A DNA stretch of 64,000 nucleotides from Ostrinia nubilalis. Lineage: Eukaryota; Arthropoda; Insecta; Lepidoptera; Crambidae. Position numbers and translations under genes: made by a program. Shown here one piece after another: positions 1 to 11,563 of the stretch. Below the pieces are notes generated by a model, which was not told the DNA's origin, ran no database searches, and was given only the letters and a program-made list of their open reading frames with translations. The DNA is taken from positions 13,898,001-13,962,000 of the forward strand of contig NC_087095.1 in NCBI RefSeq assembly GCF_963855985.1, written 5' to 3'. Numbering within the stretch: the stretch's first letter is position 1; every line of letters begins with the position of its first letter.

Positions 1-1
1 T

Positions 2-799
2 TTACATTTGGAAGTGGTCACTGATCTCACTAAAGACGCCTTCGTGATGACGATTCGTAGATTCATAGCTCGCCGAGGCAAGCCATCTGAAATTTTCTGT
101 GACAATGGACGAAATTTTGTTGCTGCGGCCAAGGAAATTGGTAGTTTTTTATCTAAAAATACACAATCTTTGTCTGATTTTGCAACACAGGAAGGAATAA
201 AATTTATGTTCACTCCTGCATACGCACCTCATTTTGGAGGCATTTGGGAAGCCGGCGTCAAGTCGGCTAAGTTTCACATTAAGAGAGTAATGGGCAATAG
301 TCATTTAACATTGGAAGAAATAACTACATTATTCGCACAAGTGGAGGCTATACTCAATAGTCGTCCTTTATGTCCTCTCTCTTCCTCTCCTAATGACCTC
401 CTTTCCTTGTCTCCAGGGCACTTTCTCATCGGGAGACCCTTGACGGCGCTGCCATCACCGAACCTAAAGGACGTGAAAGAAAGCAACCTGCGTCGCTACG
501 CCAGGGTGGAAAAACTACATCAGCACTTCTGGAACCGCTGGCAAAAGGAATACATCAGCGAACTTCAAAATCGATCGAAATGGAGAACAGATAATGCAAG
601 TCTGACGATTGGAGACATGGTACTCATCCAAGAGGATAACATACCCCCCTTGAGTTGGCGCTTAGGGCGGGTCACTAAATTATTCCCGGGAGCTTATGGA
701 GTCGCTCGTGTCGCTGATGTCCACACGCTGCGAGGTTCTGTGCGACGGCCCTTGGTTCGACTCTGCCCGCTGCTGTCAGAAGAGAAGATTCAGGGTTGA
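2..799 (+). CDS. BEL/Pao retrotransposon Pol, C-terminal part (integrase + DUF5641), partial
   Basis: The frame is open through the left edge, so this is the end of a longer Pol polyprotein. It opens within the integrase catalytic core. The second catalytic Asp lies in a DNG motif (window residue about 33) and the Glu lies in GGIWEAGVKSAK. The first Asp must be outside the window. From about residue 165 the pattern FWNRWQKEYI...GDMVLI...LGRV is the DUF5641 C-terminal domain typical of BEL/Pao integrases. The product would insert element cDNA into the host genome. The frame has no stop before TGA at 797-799 and is followed by a polypurine tract and an LTR-like sequence, as expected at the 3' end of such an element. 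It is a mobile-element gene, not a host gene. Confidence in the family is high; activity cannot be judged. Confidence 0.93.
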   Translation, partial: LHLEVVTDLTKDAFVMTIRRFIARRGKPSEIFCDNGRNFVAAAKEIGSFLSKNTQSLSDFATQEGIKFMFTPAYAPHFGGIWEAGVKSAKFHIKRVMGNSHLTLEEITTLFAQVEAILNSRPLCPLSSSPNDLLSLSPGHFLIGRPLTALPSPNLKDVKESNLRRYARVEKLHQHFWNRWQKEYISELQNRSKWRTDNASLTIGDMVLIQEDNIPPLSWRLGRVTKLFPGAYGVARVADVHTLRGSVRRPLVRLCPLLSEEKIQG

Positions 800-811
800 A
801 AGAGTACTTTC

Positions 812-984
812 AACGGGGCGGGAAGATGTTCCGGCTCATAATTCACCTACACACAGTTTGGTTGTGGTGCTTCATAAAGAGACAATTGCCGTCAAGTTTT
901 TTGTAGGAGTTAGATGTGTCAGTTTGGTTTAATAAAATGAAATGTCAAAACTTCACTTACCTTTTGGTCGTCTACAAGACAACA
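812..984 (+). repeat. Polypurine tract and probable 3' LTR of the BEL/Pao element
   Basis: A purine-rich stretch (ggggcgggaaga, about 815-826) just after the Pol stop is followed by TGTTCCGG at 827, a normal TG start for an LTR. An AATAAA polyadenylation signal sits at 931. The right boundary near 984 (ending in ACA) is a guess, because the partner 5' LTR is outside the window. Confidence 0.6.
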
Positions 985-1268
985 CTGTAAATCTAAATTG
1001 CATTATAATCAGAGTTCAAAAAGTCATCAAGAGTTTTATTTGGCTCCATTGTGTCAACGACAAGACAATCGATTTTATTATACAAGAAATACCCCAGCAC
1101 TAAATCTATTCCGTTTCACACATTGCGTACATTAAATAAAAAATATTTTTACATCGTATTTAATTAAAATATAATCAATAGACTCAGATTTTACTATAAT
1201 ATTTCAAGACAAGTAGTTATTTTTTTTATTATATTGCTAATAAAATACAAATATTTTTTCAAATATAT
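985..1268. other. A+T-rich spacer
   Basis: Short spacer between the BEL/Pao end and the next repeat. I see no open frame, RNA gene or repeat that I can name. Confidence 0.5.
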
Positions 1269-1455
1269 TCTGCACTAGCTTTCCGCCCGCGGCTTCGCCC
1301 GCGTGGAATTTTGTCTGTCACAGAAAAACTTTATCGCGCGCGTCCCTGTTTCAAAAACCGGGATAAAAACTATCCTATGTTCTTTCCCGGGACTCAAACT
1401 ATCTCTATGCCAAATTTCATCAAAATTGGTTGCGAGGTTTAAGCGGGAAAGCGTA

Positions 1456-1496
<41 letters not shown>

Positions 1497-1535
1497 GTTA
1501 CTTTCGCATTTATAATATTAGTTGGGATTGGGATA
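1269..1535 (+). repeat. ACTAGC-head interspersed repeat with (CAGA)n tail
   Basis: Head ACTAGCTTTCCGCCCGCGG, then phrases such as CTATGCCAAATTTCATCAAA, then a CAGA microsatellite (about 1459-1495), then a TATAATATTAGT end. This layout is very common in lepidopteran genomes. The transposon class is not decided here (non-autonomous LINE or Helitron are both possible). Related copies in this window are at 21712, 22963, 23402, 59893 and 63178. Confidence 0.75.
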
Positions 1536-2578
1536 TGTAGTATGCGTAATATGGATAACCTTGAAGTGTCATACGGATCATCTTACGTGAAAAAGACTAT
1601 AAGTCGTTAGTAGATTTAAGACCCTTTTGTGCAAAGGAACATATTAACAACGTTTTGATTTTGTATCATTATACATGTAAAATCAATAGTGAAACTTTGT
1701 AATATGAATGAGCTTCACGCCAAGCGCTGTGAATTGAAAACCCGACACCACCTTTCATTAATTTCTGAATATGCTCAACTTTCCACAATATATGAGCTGA
1801 GGATATTAACTTTATCTACTGCTGTTAAAAATCCTGGCCGCTCCAAAAAGAAATTATTTTATAAAAAGTTTTCTATTACGGAAAGCGAGATAATGTCCTT
1901 TGTTCGAGTATGATTCTCAAGAATTTCTTTTCGATAAATAATGCAAATCAGACCCTAAGCCTTCTTTATTCATATTTTTAGCATGTTGATGTTATAAATC
2001 TAGACATAGGTACTCATACTCCTGAGTGGATCAGCTTTTAAATACGTAATAGGCCGATTTATCATGTATACCAATAAAATAAGGCTTTATAGAGCCTTGG
2101 CTTTATTTTATTACCATTCATTCTGCTAGTATCATATTGTTCGTAATCTATTTGCAAGACTTCTTTTTTAAAAATCTTATTTGATTTTATCCGTTTTTTG
2201 AGTTTAAACCCTTATGAGGAGGGTTACTATAAATGCTTTCAAAGTTTAGGTAAACATTATTTTTCATAATTTTTATTGTAAGTACAAGGTGTTGATGTGA
2301 AAATAAAGTGAAAACAAATATGTTTACTTTTGACTCTCAATCCTAATCTCATATGAATATTATGTAAATCAAAGCCATTATAATACAGCAAACAATATAA
2401 TCGCATTTCGTATGTATACCGTTAAGCTTCTGACACACAGCTGGCGTGACTCTAGCGTGACGTGAGCAAACAAATTGTTTTTTTTTTTAATATTGTGTTT
2501 TACGGCTTTGGATTTGGAATTATCCTTCATAATCCCATTTTATCACAATGTGCTGTCTTTATTTTTACTGCATGCTTA
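1536..2578. other. A+T-rich noncoding sequence
   Basis: No convincing exon. The 74-codon open frame at 1689-1913 has no recognisable motif and ordinary A+T-rich composition, so I treat it as chance. Confidence 0.5.
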
Positions 2579-2631
2579 TGGACCCACGACCTCATAAAGG
2601 TAGCGGGAAGGCGCTGGATGCAGGCTGTTTG
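2579..2631 (+). mobile_element. RTE LINE 3' fragment
   Basis: The sequence around CTCATAAAGGTAGCGGGAAG matches the RTE reverse-transcriptase C-terminal coding tail seen in full at 12108-12256 (peptide TDDLIKVAGRRWMQA). Only about 50 bp remain. Confidence 0.75.
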
Positions 2632-2726
2632 CTTTTGCCGAAGTCATCAAACAATTAAAACAATCCAAATTAGAAAAGACATCATGCCGCCTACACGCCA
2701 GCTGTCTGCCATTGGCTTTACTTTAT

Positions 2727-3084
2727 TGGCTTATTTATTTATGCTTATATTATTATTGCATCTATTTCCAACACAATGTTTTTCCGACACAACTTTAATT
2801 TGACTTATTTTATTAATTTATTGTTGTGACATTATTGAAATGAATTTGAAATTATGTGAACTAGATTGAATTAAAAAGAGTGACATGTATAAGATAATAT
2901 TTTTAATTGTTTTTTTTTTAATTTGCAAGTATAATTGTTATTGACATGGTTATTTTTGACATTAGTATAGATTCTGATTAATTGTAATTTTGCATGCTTA
3001 TATATTATGCTTATTATTGTACCTATTTCCAACACAATGTATATTGTTTTTAAATGGAATAAACTTATGACTATGACTATGACT
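2727..3084 (+). repeat. LINE-like 3' UTR with (TATGAC)n tail
   Basis: AATAAA at about 3058 is followed by a TATGACTATGACTATGAC tail, which resembles the end of a retrotransposed LINE 3' UTR. The phrase CTATTTCCAACACAATGT occurs twice (about 2761 and 3023), suggesting an internal duplication or two overlapping copies. No coding part is left. Confidence 0.4.
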
Positions 3085-3137
3085 TACTCATGTGTAAAGT
3101 TTATCAACTCTAAAGTAACCATGTTCTTTGTCAACAG

Positions 3138-3334
3138 GTGGTCAAGATGTTCATCCTAGTGATAGTGATATTCGGAATCTGCTGGCTGCCGTATCACAGC
3201 TACTTCATCTACACGCATTTCAACCCCTCAATACTGTACATGAAGTACGTCCAACACGTGTACCTTGGCTTCTATTGGCTGGCGATGGCCAATGCCATGG
3301 TCAACCCCATCATCTACTACTGGATGAATGCCAA
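3138..3334 (+). CDS. Tachykinin-family GPCR (TkR86C/natalisin receptor-like), exon for TM6-TM7
   Basis: The exon lies between a TTTGTCAACAG acceptor and a GTAAGT donor. It starts in phase 0 and ends two bases into a codon. It encodes 65 residues of a rhodopsin-class receptor: VVKMFILVIVIFGICWLPYH is TM6 with the CWxP motif, followed by an extracellular loop, then YLGFYWLAMANAMVNPIIYY, which is TM7 with the NPxxY motif. The phrase KYVQHVYLGFYWLAM is as I remember it from insect TkR86C (natalisin receptor) rather than from other peptide receptors. The product is a plasma-membrane receptor for a tachykinin- or natalisin-like neuropeptide acting through G proteins. Exons for TM1-TM5 are not in the window and should lie to the left. 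The family call is strong; choosing between TkR86C and TkR99D is inference. Confidence 0.88.
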
Positions 3335-3539
3335 GTAAGTATTTTTAATTCACTTCTATGTCAGTTTGTTTGCTAACAGAATGTTGCAGATCCAGCAGAA
3401 AAATTTGGTGTGCGGTTTGGCAAGCGATTCTCTTACTTCGTTAATGAAAATGTTCTATTTAACTTTCGCGAGTCTAGATTGTGCCTACCCGTGATAAGTC
3501 ACGTCTAGACTCGCTAGAATATGAAAAGTTTCCTTTTTT

Positions 3540-3730
3540 TTGTCGCGTAGGAAATTCTTTGCGCACCGTTACCACTGCCGGGGGACAGGGTGGTGTGTGG
3601 GACTCCCGGCGCCCTAAAAAGGGCGCTGATCCGTCCTGAAAAGGACGGGGTATACCCACTAAAACTTCCGCGGCGTTCCGTCATCGCCCGAGTGGGGGTG
3701 TCGCGAGTATCCAGCCATAGCCTTAGACTT
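3540..3730. repeat. G+C-rich hairpin-rich block, probable retroelement fragment
   Basis: G+C-rich island within an A+T-rich intron. GCGCCC-TAAAAA-GGGCGC (3609-3626) is followed by CCGTCC-TGAAAA-GGACGG (3631-3648) and the palindrome GGGTATACCC (3648-3657). Such paired hairpins look like the untranslated region of a LINE, but I cannot name the family. Confidence 0.4.
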
Positions 3731-4116
3731 CAGCGATGAAAGGTTACCTGTTCTAACTTCAGCAACTCCAATAAAAAATAAAGGCTCTGTAATCGTTTGA
3801 AAATATATCTCTGCAGATCCATTATTATTGATTCTAGTCTGCAAGAACAGTAACGAGATTTATTTTAGGAAAAAAGCATGATCGAGATTTCAATTTTCTT
3901 GCGATCGGAGTAGGATATTGACTGTTAGATTGAATTCAAACAGATTTGTTTTTCGAAGAGTCATTTGAAAGTTAAAGTGAGAGACTTTATTTCATCAACT
4001 AAGTTTATCCTATAAGAAAATTTTGACTTGCCGATTTATGACTTAATTGATTTTATTTTGATCTTTGTTTTTATTACACTGTTTACGGTTACGTACTTAT
4101 TACTTACAAAGTTTTT

Positions 4117-4320
4117 ATTATTACGGGACTTTTTATTATTACGGGACTATTTCTACCTCTTACTCCCACCGCTGCAGCTCCTGTGTAGCCAGGATCTACT
4201 TACATCTTGACCGGCAATAGGAACCCAATCAGTGAAGGTCAAGATTGTCCCGGGGGAAAGTTAAACTGTCATTGGACCCGCAGAATTCTTTAACCCTTAA
4301 CTTCGAACTCCTCCTGTTCA
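4117..4320 (-). repeat. Fragment of R1-type LINE 3' UTR
   Basis: The sequence around CTCCTGTGTAGCCAGGATCT, then GAAGGTCAAG, GTCCCGGGGGAAAGTTAAAC and GTCATTGGACCCGCA, is nearly repeated at 53200-53370. There it lies just downstream of a minus-strand R1-like reverse-transcriptase fragment. I therefore read this copy as a minus-strand 3' UTR remnant of the same family. Confidence 0.6.
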
Positions 4321-4899
4321 TCTGATTAAAGTTTTTATTATTGAGTAACTGAACTTGAAAATATTTGATTGTGTTTATACGAGTTGTTTCCATCTGATAA
4401 CTTTGAAATTGCGAAGGCAGTCATCAGCCGATCGATCTATTTCCAGTATCAGTTTTCGGATTAATCTTAACGCGAAATCTTTCAGGAAGTCACGAGGTTA
4501 TTTCGTCTTAGTGAAGATGTTATTCCAAAATACAAAGAGATAAAAATCTAGGTACTTCTGTATAAAATTTTCGTCAACCATATTTTAGATGAAACACAGT
4601 GTTAATAAACTTTTATTAAAATAATTAATATGGCCGCGCGCACTCAAAACCCTAAAAGCACTCGACTTTATTTTAAAAACAAAGGAAATCTCAATTTTCA
4701 TAAACGCTTACACGATTTTCGTGTACGTAAATGATGTTAAAACAATATTCCCCAACGATTCGAGCACGTTCGGATCATATAAGAAGGCTGACTGACTTGT
4801 CTCTCTTTCATAAATCTACTGACAGGATGTGTATTGGACGGTTCAACAGAGCGATAACGCGAATCGAGAGAAATGTCGGCTTCAAAACTATACAGTGGG

Positions 4900-5020
4900 T
4901 CTAGACAAAGTGCAAATTATAATCGCAAACCAGTCGCAAAGTGGTCGAAAAGCCCCTTTTTTGTATGGAGTTTTGACGGATTCGATTTTCGATTCGATCA
5001 AAAAGTGCGTTTTGTCTAGG
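4900..5020. mobile_element. Small MITE with CTAGACAAA termini
   Basis: Terminal inverted repeat TCTAGACAAAGTGCA on the left is matched by the complement of TGCGTTTTGTCTAGG on the right. The interior carries TTTTTGTATGGAGTTTTGAC, which closely resembles the core of the GGCTGAGTTGCACC MITE family found eight times in this window. The two families may be related. Confidence 0.55.
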
Positions 5021-6457
5021 AGGGCAGTTCTATTCATACAGGTGTAAGGGACAGGTTAACAAAGAGGTTGGTAATTGGTAATAGAGATCCGGTCATGCTT
5101 CTAAGAAATTCCGGCGGTTAACTAGTCCTACCTATACCTTTTTAGCCAGAAAATAATAGTTTCCAAAAAAGACTAACCAACCATATGGAGATATTAAAAG
5201 TTAGGAAAAATTATTATAGTATTTTGTTAAAGTTCTAGCTTAACTGTCGCTAATAGTCTATAATTTACAAGTTTGACAAGCGACAAGGGACGAATAAGAA
5301 CTGTTCTACGAATTGCTAAAATTATAACCATCGAGAGATAAGTTTACAAGTTGTTTAGTCGTGTTATTCTGTAAATAGAGCTCAGATGGCTTAAGGCAAT
5401 TAATTTTATATTGTTGTCTTACTCAATGATTAACTTAGGGGATAAATTGGATCTTAATTTATTGTGAATAGTGTCTGGCTGGAAAATAAAATGTCTTAAA
5501 AAGCACTGAAGTAATGAAAGTGGAATTGACGTCAGTTACAAACCCATGACCTTTTAAGTTAAATTGAATAGGCATCTCCTAAGCAAGCTCGCTCATCGAT
5601 CAAACAAACTTCGTATCTTCGGTTGAGATTGTGATCAAAAGTCAGATTCAATAGATAAAAAGAGTTTGATCTATCAATGCTTTCGTTGAGATTGATTTGA
5701 GTTTACACTCTAACGATCGGGGTAAAGAGTCTGCTCTATAATTTATATAAAAAAATCTATACGAGCCGAAAGGGACGATTCTGGTGTTTAAACAGAAACG
5801 TTCTGAACGTCGATAACATTAAGAAATAGTTTTCCCTTAAAAAGTACATTGTAAAATTACCCCTTTTCGGGTCAAACAATAGGTCTTTATTTACACCGTG
5901 TATAAATAATGAAATTCTTATTGTGGTGTTGACTTCGAGTGTTTAAGTAATCCTCGTAACCCACCGAGTCCCGACGTAAATAAATTAAAGGGTTTCGTTC
6001 AGGTTCACGTACCTACAGCTTAAAACGGTTTATTGACAATTTGAAACCGAATAGTTTTGTATGAGTGACCTAGTTCTTTCTGCCGTTTGTAGTTTAATTT
6101 ACGCAGGCGGAGATTAGGACAGATGTAGAGATTTTATTTTCAGAAAAAGTACTTACTTTTACAGGTTGGGTTTCATTAGAAGTCATATAGGAGTGGCAGT
6201 GGTGGGAAAAAGATGTAAAAGAAGTTAGTTCCGTTTCATCCGCGAAAATGTACTTTCTTCTTTATAGTGAAAGTTTTAGAAAATGGACGTTTAAACTACA
6301 AACCCGATATGTACCTAGGTGAAATTTTATACAGGTAGTTTTAGACCCAAGAAATAACAGGCTAGTTTTTAGAAGCAGGACCCACGCGCAATTAAGGCTT
6401 TCTATGATATATCGGTTTTCTTAAGCCTAAGGAAACTTAACCTCATATTTGTTACAG

Positions 6458-6582
6458 GTTCCGAGCGTACTTCCGTACGGCTATCCTGTGCCGGTGGCGA
6501 GAAGCGTTCCGGCGGCGCAAGCGGCCGCTGCCCGAGTCGCCGCCGGACTGTGTCTCGCAGTCCGGCAGCCGATCCCGATCAG
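6458..6582 (+). CDS. Tachykinin-family GPCR, exon for helix 8 and proximal C-terminal tail
   Basis: A CATATTTGTTACAG acceptor precedes this exon. Its first base completes the split Lys codon of the previous exon, giving NAK-FRAYFRTAILCRW. That is the expected helix 8 after NPIIYYWMNAK, with a Cys available for palmitoylation. The tail then becomes Arg/Ser-rich (REAFRRRKRPLPES, SGSRSRSG). Codon use is very G+C-rich compared with the surrounding intron. The 3' end is uncertain. A donor CAG|GTTTTT at 6583 would join the frame of 24824-24967. If it is not used, translation stops at TAA 6600-6602 after FYSLT. The identity of the exon is well supported by the phase-matched join. Confidence 0.85.
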
Positions 6583-7853
6583 GTTTTTACTCGTTAACGT
6601 AATTATGAAGTGATATCTTTGGTATCGTTATCAGTGCACGCGTCATGATGTTGTCACTGTTTTTGAGCTAGGTTTAGGCCTCGTTCAGATACGCGTTTCC
6701 ATTAGATTCAAGTGTACAAGAACTGCCCAGCAACCGCGCGATTATCACAATGTCTGAACCAGGCCTTAAAGCTTTAACATACCAGCGTTTTGTCCAGCGA
6801 TTTCCGGCGAGTTATCTTAGACCGGCGAGTATTATAGAAACAACGGTAGACAGAATTCTAAATTGTTTCGTTATACGGCGTATAAGCCGCTTGCATTCTG
6901 TAAAATCACCGGACTAATCGCTAGTATGAAAAGGCTTTTACGTCCGGTGTCTGTACTAGCTGATAAAGACAATTGTTTTGGGCCTTTCACAGTATTGTAC
7001 AAAGGTACAGTCACTACACACCAGATACAACAAAAGCTATTATATGTATTTTATTTTAATATCAGCCAGTAAATGTTATTTGTTTTAAACTTGAGTGAAT
7101 AAAGGCTAACCTTTATATCTATGTAAAAAGGCCCGTTGTTATTTAATCGACTCTTTGAGCTAGCTCGGATACCGGGGTCTGGAATAGTAATAACATTTGC
7201 AAAAAATAACTGAAATACAAAGGGTTATAACGAAGTTTTTGAAGGACAACTTCTGCAAATATTGTTACTAATTCTATTGGTAACGTACTTAAATAATACT
7301 CAAAATTGTTCTTTCGCGATTTATTAAATAACATTAAATATTATGTTATAATGATAAAGTTAAAAATAATACTGAACTAAAGAACTGAAGTAGAGGTAGG
7401 CTTGTCAAATTTGCAGCAAAATGGACGACTGGTTCAAAAAGTTCTTGAGTAAAGACAGTCTTGGCAGGTGTGACATGGTACGACGAGTTTGCTGACTTGG
7501 AAAATAAAAGTACCGAGATTTTTATATTGGAGTTATTGGATTGCGTGGCATGAATTGTTGGAAGCCTATATCCTTCTAAAAGTTTATGTGAACGGCTTCT
7601 TGCATAAAATATTAGAATGAACCTCATTCCAATAAACATTAAGACCATGTTTCGTGATTAATAGTGACGTTCGTTGTATCTATTTCGAAATCAATAATTG
7701 ATGGTCGCAATAACATGCGATAACATAGCTATAAATTTACAGAAGCTTAACATTTAACGTTCAATAACATGTGGGAATCATTTACCAAGGAACTTTGAGT
7801 AATATTTTAGTATGCAGATATAAACCTAGCTCTACAACTCATGCGCGTCTTAT
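6583..7853. other. Probable receptor intron, no gene seen
   Basis: A+T-rich sequence with only chance-size open frames (for example 7346-7648 minus, 100 codons, no recognisable domain). If the third exon is real, this is the start of an 18.2-kb intron. Confidence 0.5.
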
Positions 7854-9240
7854 TAGTCCAGTCAATGAATGCTTTAACAACGGTGTAGAGAGAAATCCCT
7901 GGAACACAATTTCTGACCTCGGGACTTTATTTAGACTAGTTAGGAGGTGAACATAGTAAAAGTCCCCGCCCTTAGCCCTTAAGCCGGCGGGGAGAGGGTG
8001 GTTTAAAGGTACCACTTTTCGGTTTTTCGCTTAATCCTCGGAAACTATACGTCCTAGTGACATGGCTACTATGAACCAAAAAAAGCTTATTCAATTTCCT
8101 ACAGGTGAGACAGTCAAGTTTTTCTATATCTTGTATAGTTTTCGCGGTATCTGCTCTAGAAGGTCTGTAATATTGGAAATTTTAATTTTGTCTTACATGT
8201 TCCCATCAGGAGAAAATCGACTAAATCAACATTAAGCAAACATTATAGACATGCGGGAGCATGTTAAGCCTAGTTCCAGGGAGGGGACTGCATCGTGCGT
8301 ATATTTAGACGAACTAATTGGTGCCACTTTTGACTCCTCATCACTCAAAAAGCACTGTGCATTAACACTTCAAATTAGGCTCATGTGTTGAGACTTGCAA
8401 GATAAACATCAGCTTTAAATTTCATAAATATACCTCAAATGGTTATTTAGGTATTGACGTTCAAAAATCGACATTTAGGACACTAAAATCTATCTATCAC
8501 CTGTGAAATGTTAAAATTTACTGGTTTTTTAATTGTTCCTTTGTATTTACACAATTACCTATCTGGATGCCAAATTTGAACTTTCAAGGTCATCTGGAAG
8601 TGGTTAGAATAGGGTCTTATAGGTCAGCCATGTAGATTTTTAGACGACAATATCTAAAGAACCGTTTGAGGTATATTTATGAAATTTGAAGCTGATGTTT
8701 ATCTTGCAAGTCTCAACCTATGAGCCAAATTTGAAGTGTTAATGCACAGTACTTTTTGAGTGATGAGGAGTCAAAAGTGGCTTCAATTGGTTAGTCTAAA
8801 TATACGCACGGTGCAGTCCCCTCCCTGGAACTAGGCTTAACATACTTCCGCTTGTCTAGAATATTAGCTCAATGTTGATTTAGTCGATTTTCTCCTGATG
8901 GAAACATGTAAGACAAAAATAAAATTTCCAATATTACAGACCTTCTAGAGCAGTTGCCGCGAAAACTATACAAGATATAGAAAAACTTGACTATCTCACC
9001 TGTAGCAAATTGAATAAGCTTTTTTTGGTTCATAGTAGTCATGTCACTAGGACGCATAGTTTCCGAGGATTAAGCGAAAAACCGAAAAGTGGTACCTTTA
9101 AACCCCCCTCTCCCCGCCGGCTTAAGGGCTAAGGGCGGGGACTTTTGCTATGTTCACCTCCTAACTAGTCTAAATAAAGTCCCGAAGTCAAAAATTGTGT
9201 TCCACGGATTTCCATCTATAATGCTTTATTGACTGGACTA
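7854..9240. mobile_element. Long palindromic (fold-back) element, arms about 590 bp
   Basis: The left arm (7854-8443) and right arm (8660-9240) are inverted copies with scattered mismatches, separated by a spacer of about 216 bp. Termini are TAGTCCAGTCAAT and its complement. Each arm includes a G+C-rich segment (CCCGCCCTTAGCCCTTAAGC) near the end. No transposase is present. A frame of about 57 codons is open in both arms, but the differences between arms are mostly nonsynonymous, so I do not call it a gene. The element is probably a non-autonomous TIR element. Flanking TA dinucleotides would fit a TA target, but this is not proven. Confidence 0.8.
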
Positions 9241-9368
9241 TATAGGTTAAATGGTTTTTATTATCACACACAATGACATTTGAGATCGATTCCAAAATGC
9301 CTACTATATTTTCTGTAATGATGAATTGAAATTTGTAATACGTTAAAAACGGCAAAACCCAATCACTA

Positions 9369-9487
9369 AGGCTGAGTTGCACCACCTAACTTTGATAGTA
9401 ACGGTAACGATAGCCGGTGTTTTTTGTATGGAGTTTGACAGATTTTTGACGTTTGTCAAAGTTAAAGTAAGATGGTGCAACCCAGTC
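9369..9487. mobile_element. GGCTGAGTTGCACC MITE, copy 1
   Basis: About 119 bp. It starts GGCTGAGTTGCACCACC and ends GATGGTGCAACCCAG, an imperfect terminal inverted repeat, flanked by TA on both sides. The core contains TTTTTTGTATGGAGTTTGAC and TTTTTGACGTTTGTCAAAGT. Confidence 0.85.
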
Positions 9488-10140
9488 TAAATGTTGGCGA
9501 TATTTAAAGTTTGACCTCGGTATTTTTCTTTCAAGAACGAAAACACTTTAACGATCCACATGAGAAATAGTAAAAGGACATTGTCAGAAACCGCCTAAAA
9601 AACCGCCCAAAAACATTAACCCATCATAATTATTTTCTATTTTTTTTAATACATTAAGCACCCTTTCATTCTAATGGACACTTAAGCATTGAAAAATTAA
9701 ATAAATAAGTCTTTTAACGTTTATTCTATAATACTATTACAACTTCCGGACGTTTTGGTGCGTGGCATGGTCTAAAACCTATCAAGTTCCATAATTTTTG
9801 CCGATAAAATCTGTACGAGGCATTACCGTACTTTATTGCTGGGAGTCCATGTATAGTGATGTTCCTGCGGCCATCATAGACAATAAAATATCGATTTTGA
9901 AAATAAAATAAATCGATTAAACTGCTTTGAAGACTAGATTTGCGTTAAAAGCTAAAAAGATATTGACAGTTTGACACTATTACAAGAAGATATCTAAAGT
10001 GTCCAACTGGTCGAAGGTCGTAAATAAAATAAAAATAATTAGGACCATAAACTGATATTCATGGTATCATAACTGTAAAAGTGTCAGAATCCGATGTTGA
10101 ATCCAATGCCAGTTGAAGTGTGAGAAACATATATATTTTT
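9488..10140. other. A+T-rich noncoding sequence
   Basis: No open frame or repeat that I can support. Confidence 0.5.
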
Positions 10141-10404
10141 TTTTTTATGTGACAGGAGGCAAATGAGCAGACGGATCACCTGATATCAACCTAGTATAGT
10201 TGCCAGTCTCTCATAATCTATGCCAATGAGGGTTTTCGCGATTGAAAAATCCGCCAGATGGCAATACGTAGACGTGAGGTCCAAATGCTGCATGATTGGT
10301 TATTTTTGACATGACATTGACAGATATCCACCAATCATGCAGCATTTGGACCTCGCGTCTACGTATTGCCATCTCGCGGATTTTTCAATCGCGAAAACCC
10401 TCAT
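10141..10404. mobile_element. Fold-back MITE beside a SINE-like remnant
   Basis: 10227-10301 and 10330-10404 are inverted copies (75 bp each, few mismatches) starting ATGAGGGTTTTCGCGATTG, separated by 28 bp. Just upstream (10141-10200) a T-run followed by GAGGCAAATGAGCAGACGG resembles a widespread lepidopteran SINE/LINE 3' phrase. Confidence 0.7.
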
Positions 10405-11563
10405 TCATAGCACATGTATAATAATAGAGCAAATGAACTTTTATAGATTGTGAAAGAGAAGATAAAGATTTTATTATTTTATTAAAATCTTGCCACGAGG
10501 TAGTTTTTCAGTAGAAACCAGGATTGGATAATCGCTACAGGCAAGTATCAGAACATTTTATAAATATTTTTAATCGATTATATCCATGTGAATCGTTTTA
10601 ATAAATTGTCATTTTACTTTTTCAATTAAAACTTTTTCAATCCCTAGTCTTGTCAAACTGTCATAATGTCAACAAATTATAAATGTCACGTCAGTTGATT
10701 CAATTTCAGTCTTCTGTGCGTTTATTGTATTTTTATTTCAATGAAATAGTGCTAAAGGGTTAGTACTAAAACTGAAAGCCATTTTTCAGAAAGAAAACCA
10801 ATGTGGTGCCCTTATTATTCATGCTGTTTGAAAGTTACAAGTCAGTGATACAGAGTTGCCGACATTATAACTCCGTAGTGATACCATACCAAAGAAGAAG
10901 TTTTCCTAAACACTTGTGTTGTTTTATATGTGATCGAATAAAAAGGATTAATTCTACTGCTCAAATGGAATAACTTATCCCAAGAGACCGAATATAAAAA
11001 AAACCTTTCCATAGAAATTATCACCATCACGAGGATGTGAATTTTTTTGAGAATTTGATATTGGTCCTGTAAGAAAAGTAGTTGTATTTCAGTAGTAGAA
11101 TCAACCCTTCTTGTTTCATCAGCAAGAGTAACTATAAAAACGCCCTGTAGGTAGGTATTATTAAGCTGAAGAGATTGTTTAGTGTCAAAGACTGTCACAC
11201 AGTGTAACTTAAATTGGCATATTATGATAATGAACATAAAAACTTAAATAAATATTTATGTTAATATTTTTTCTATTTATTTATTTTCCCAAAGCTTCAC
11301 AGTGACAGCTGAAACAGCAATACTGTTAACAAAACAGTAAAACTAAACTTGGAACAAACTGTTACAAATATGAGGGGTTTAATATTTTACAAATTAAAAT
11401 AAAACCGCATGTTGCTTTACTTTCTCGTATAGGTAATAAATGTAATTAATGGCTAGATTATTAATGTTACTTTGTTACCCTCAATAGTGAGGAAATCTTA
11501 TAAAATGGTAACCCTGATTTTTATTCTCTTTCTTCGCATAGGCTTCTGTGATTTGGCCAAGGG
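10405..11563. other. A+T-rich noncoding sequence
   Basis: The minus frame at 10842-11237 (131 codons) shows no domain, signal or family resemblance, so I do not call it a gene. Confidence 0.45.

Larger units (their letters stand above)
3335..6457. other. Receptor intron (3.1 kb)
   Basis: This interval lies between two receptor exons that join in frame. It holds a hairpin-rich G+C block (3540-3730), an R1-type 3' UTR fragment (4117-4320) and a small MITE (4900-5020). The rest is A+T-rich sequence in which I see no gene. Confidence 0.7.

Noticed and set aside
8869..9057. 62-codon frame also open in the opposite arm of the 7854-9240 palindrome (about 8056-8235).
   Set aside because: Of the arm-to-arm differences I could compare inside the frame, about five change the residue and one is silent, so there is no sign of protein-level constraint. 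The left arm also lacks the upstream ATG.
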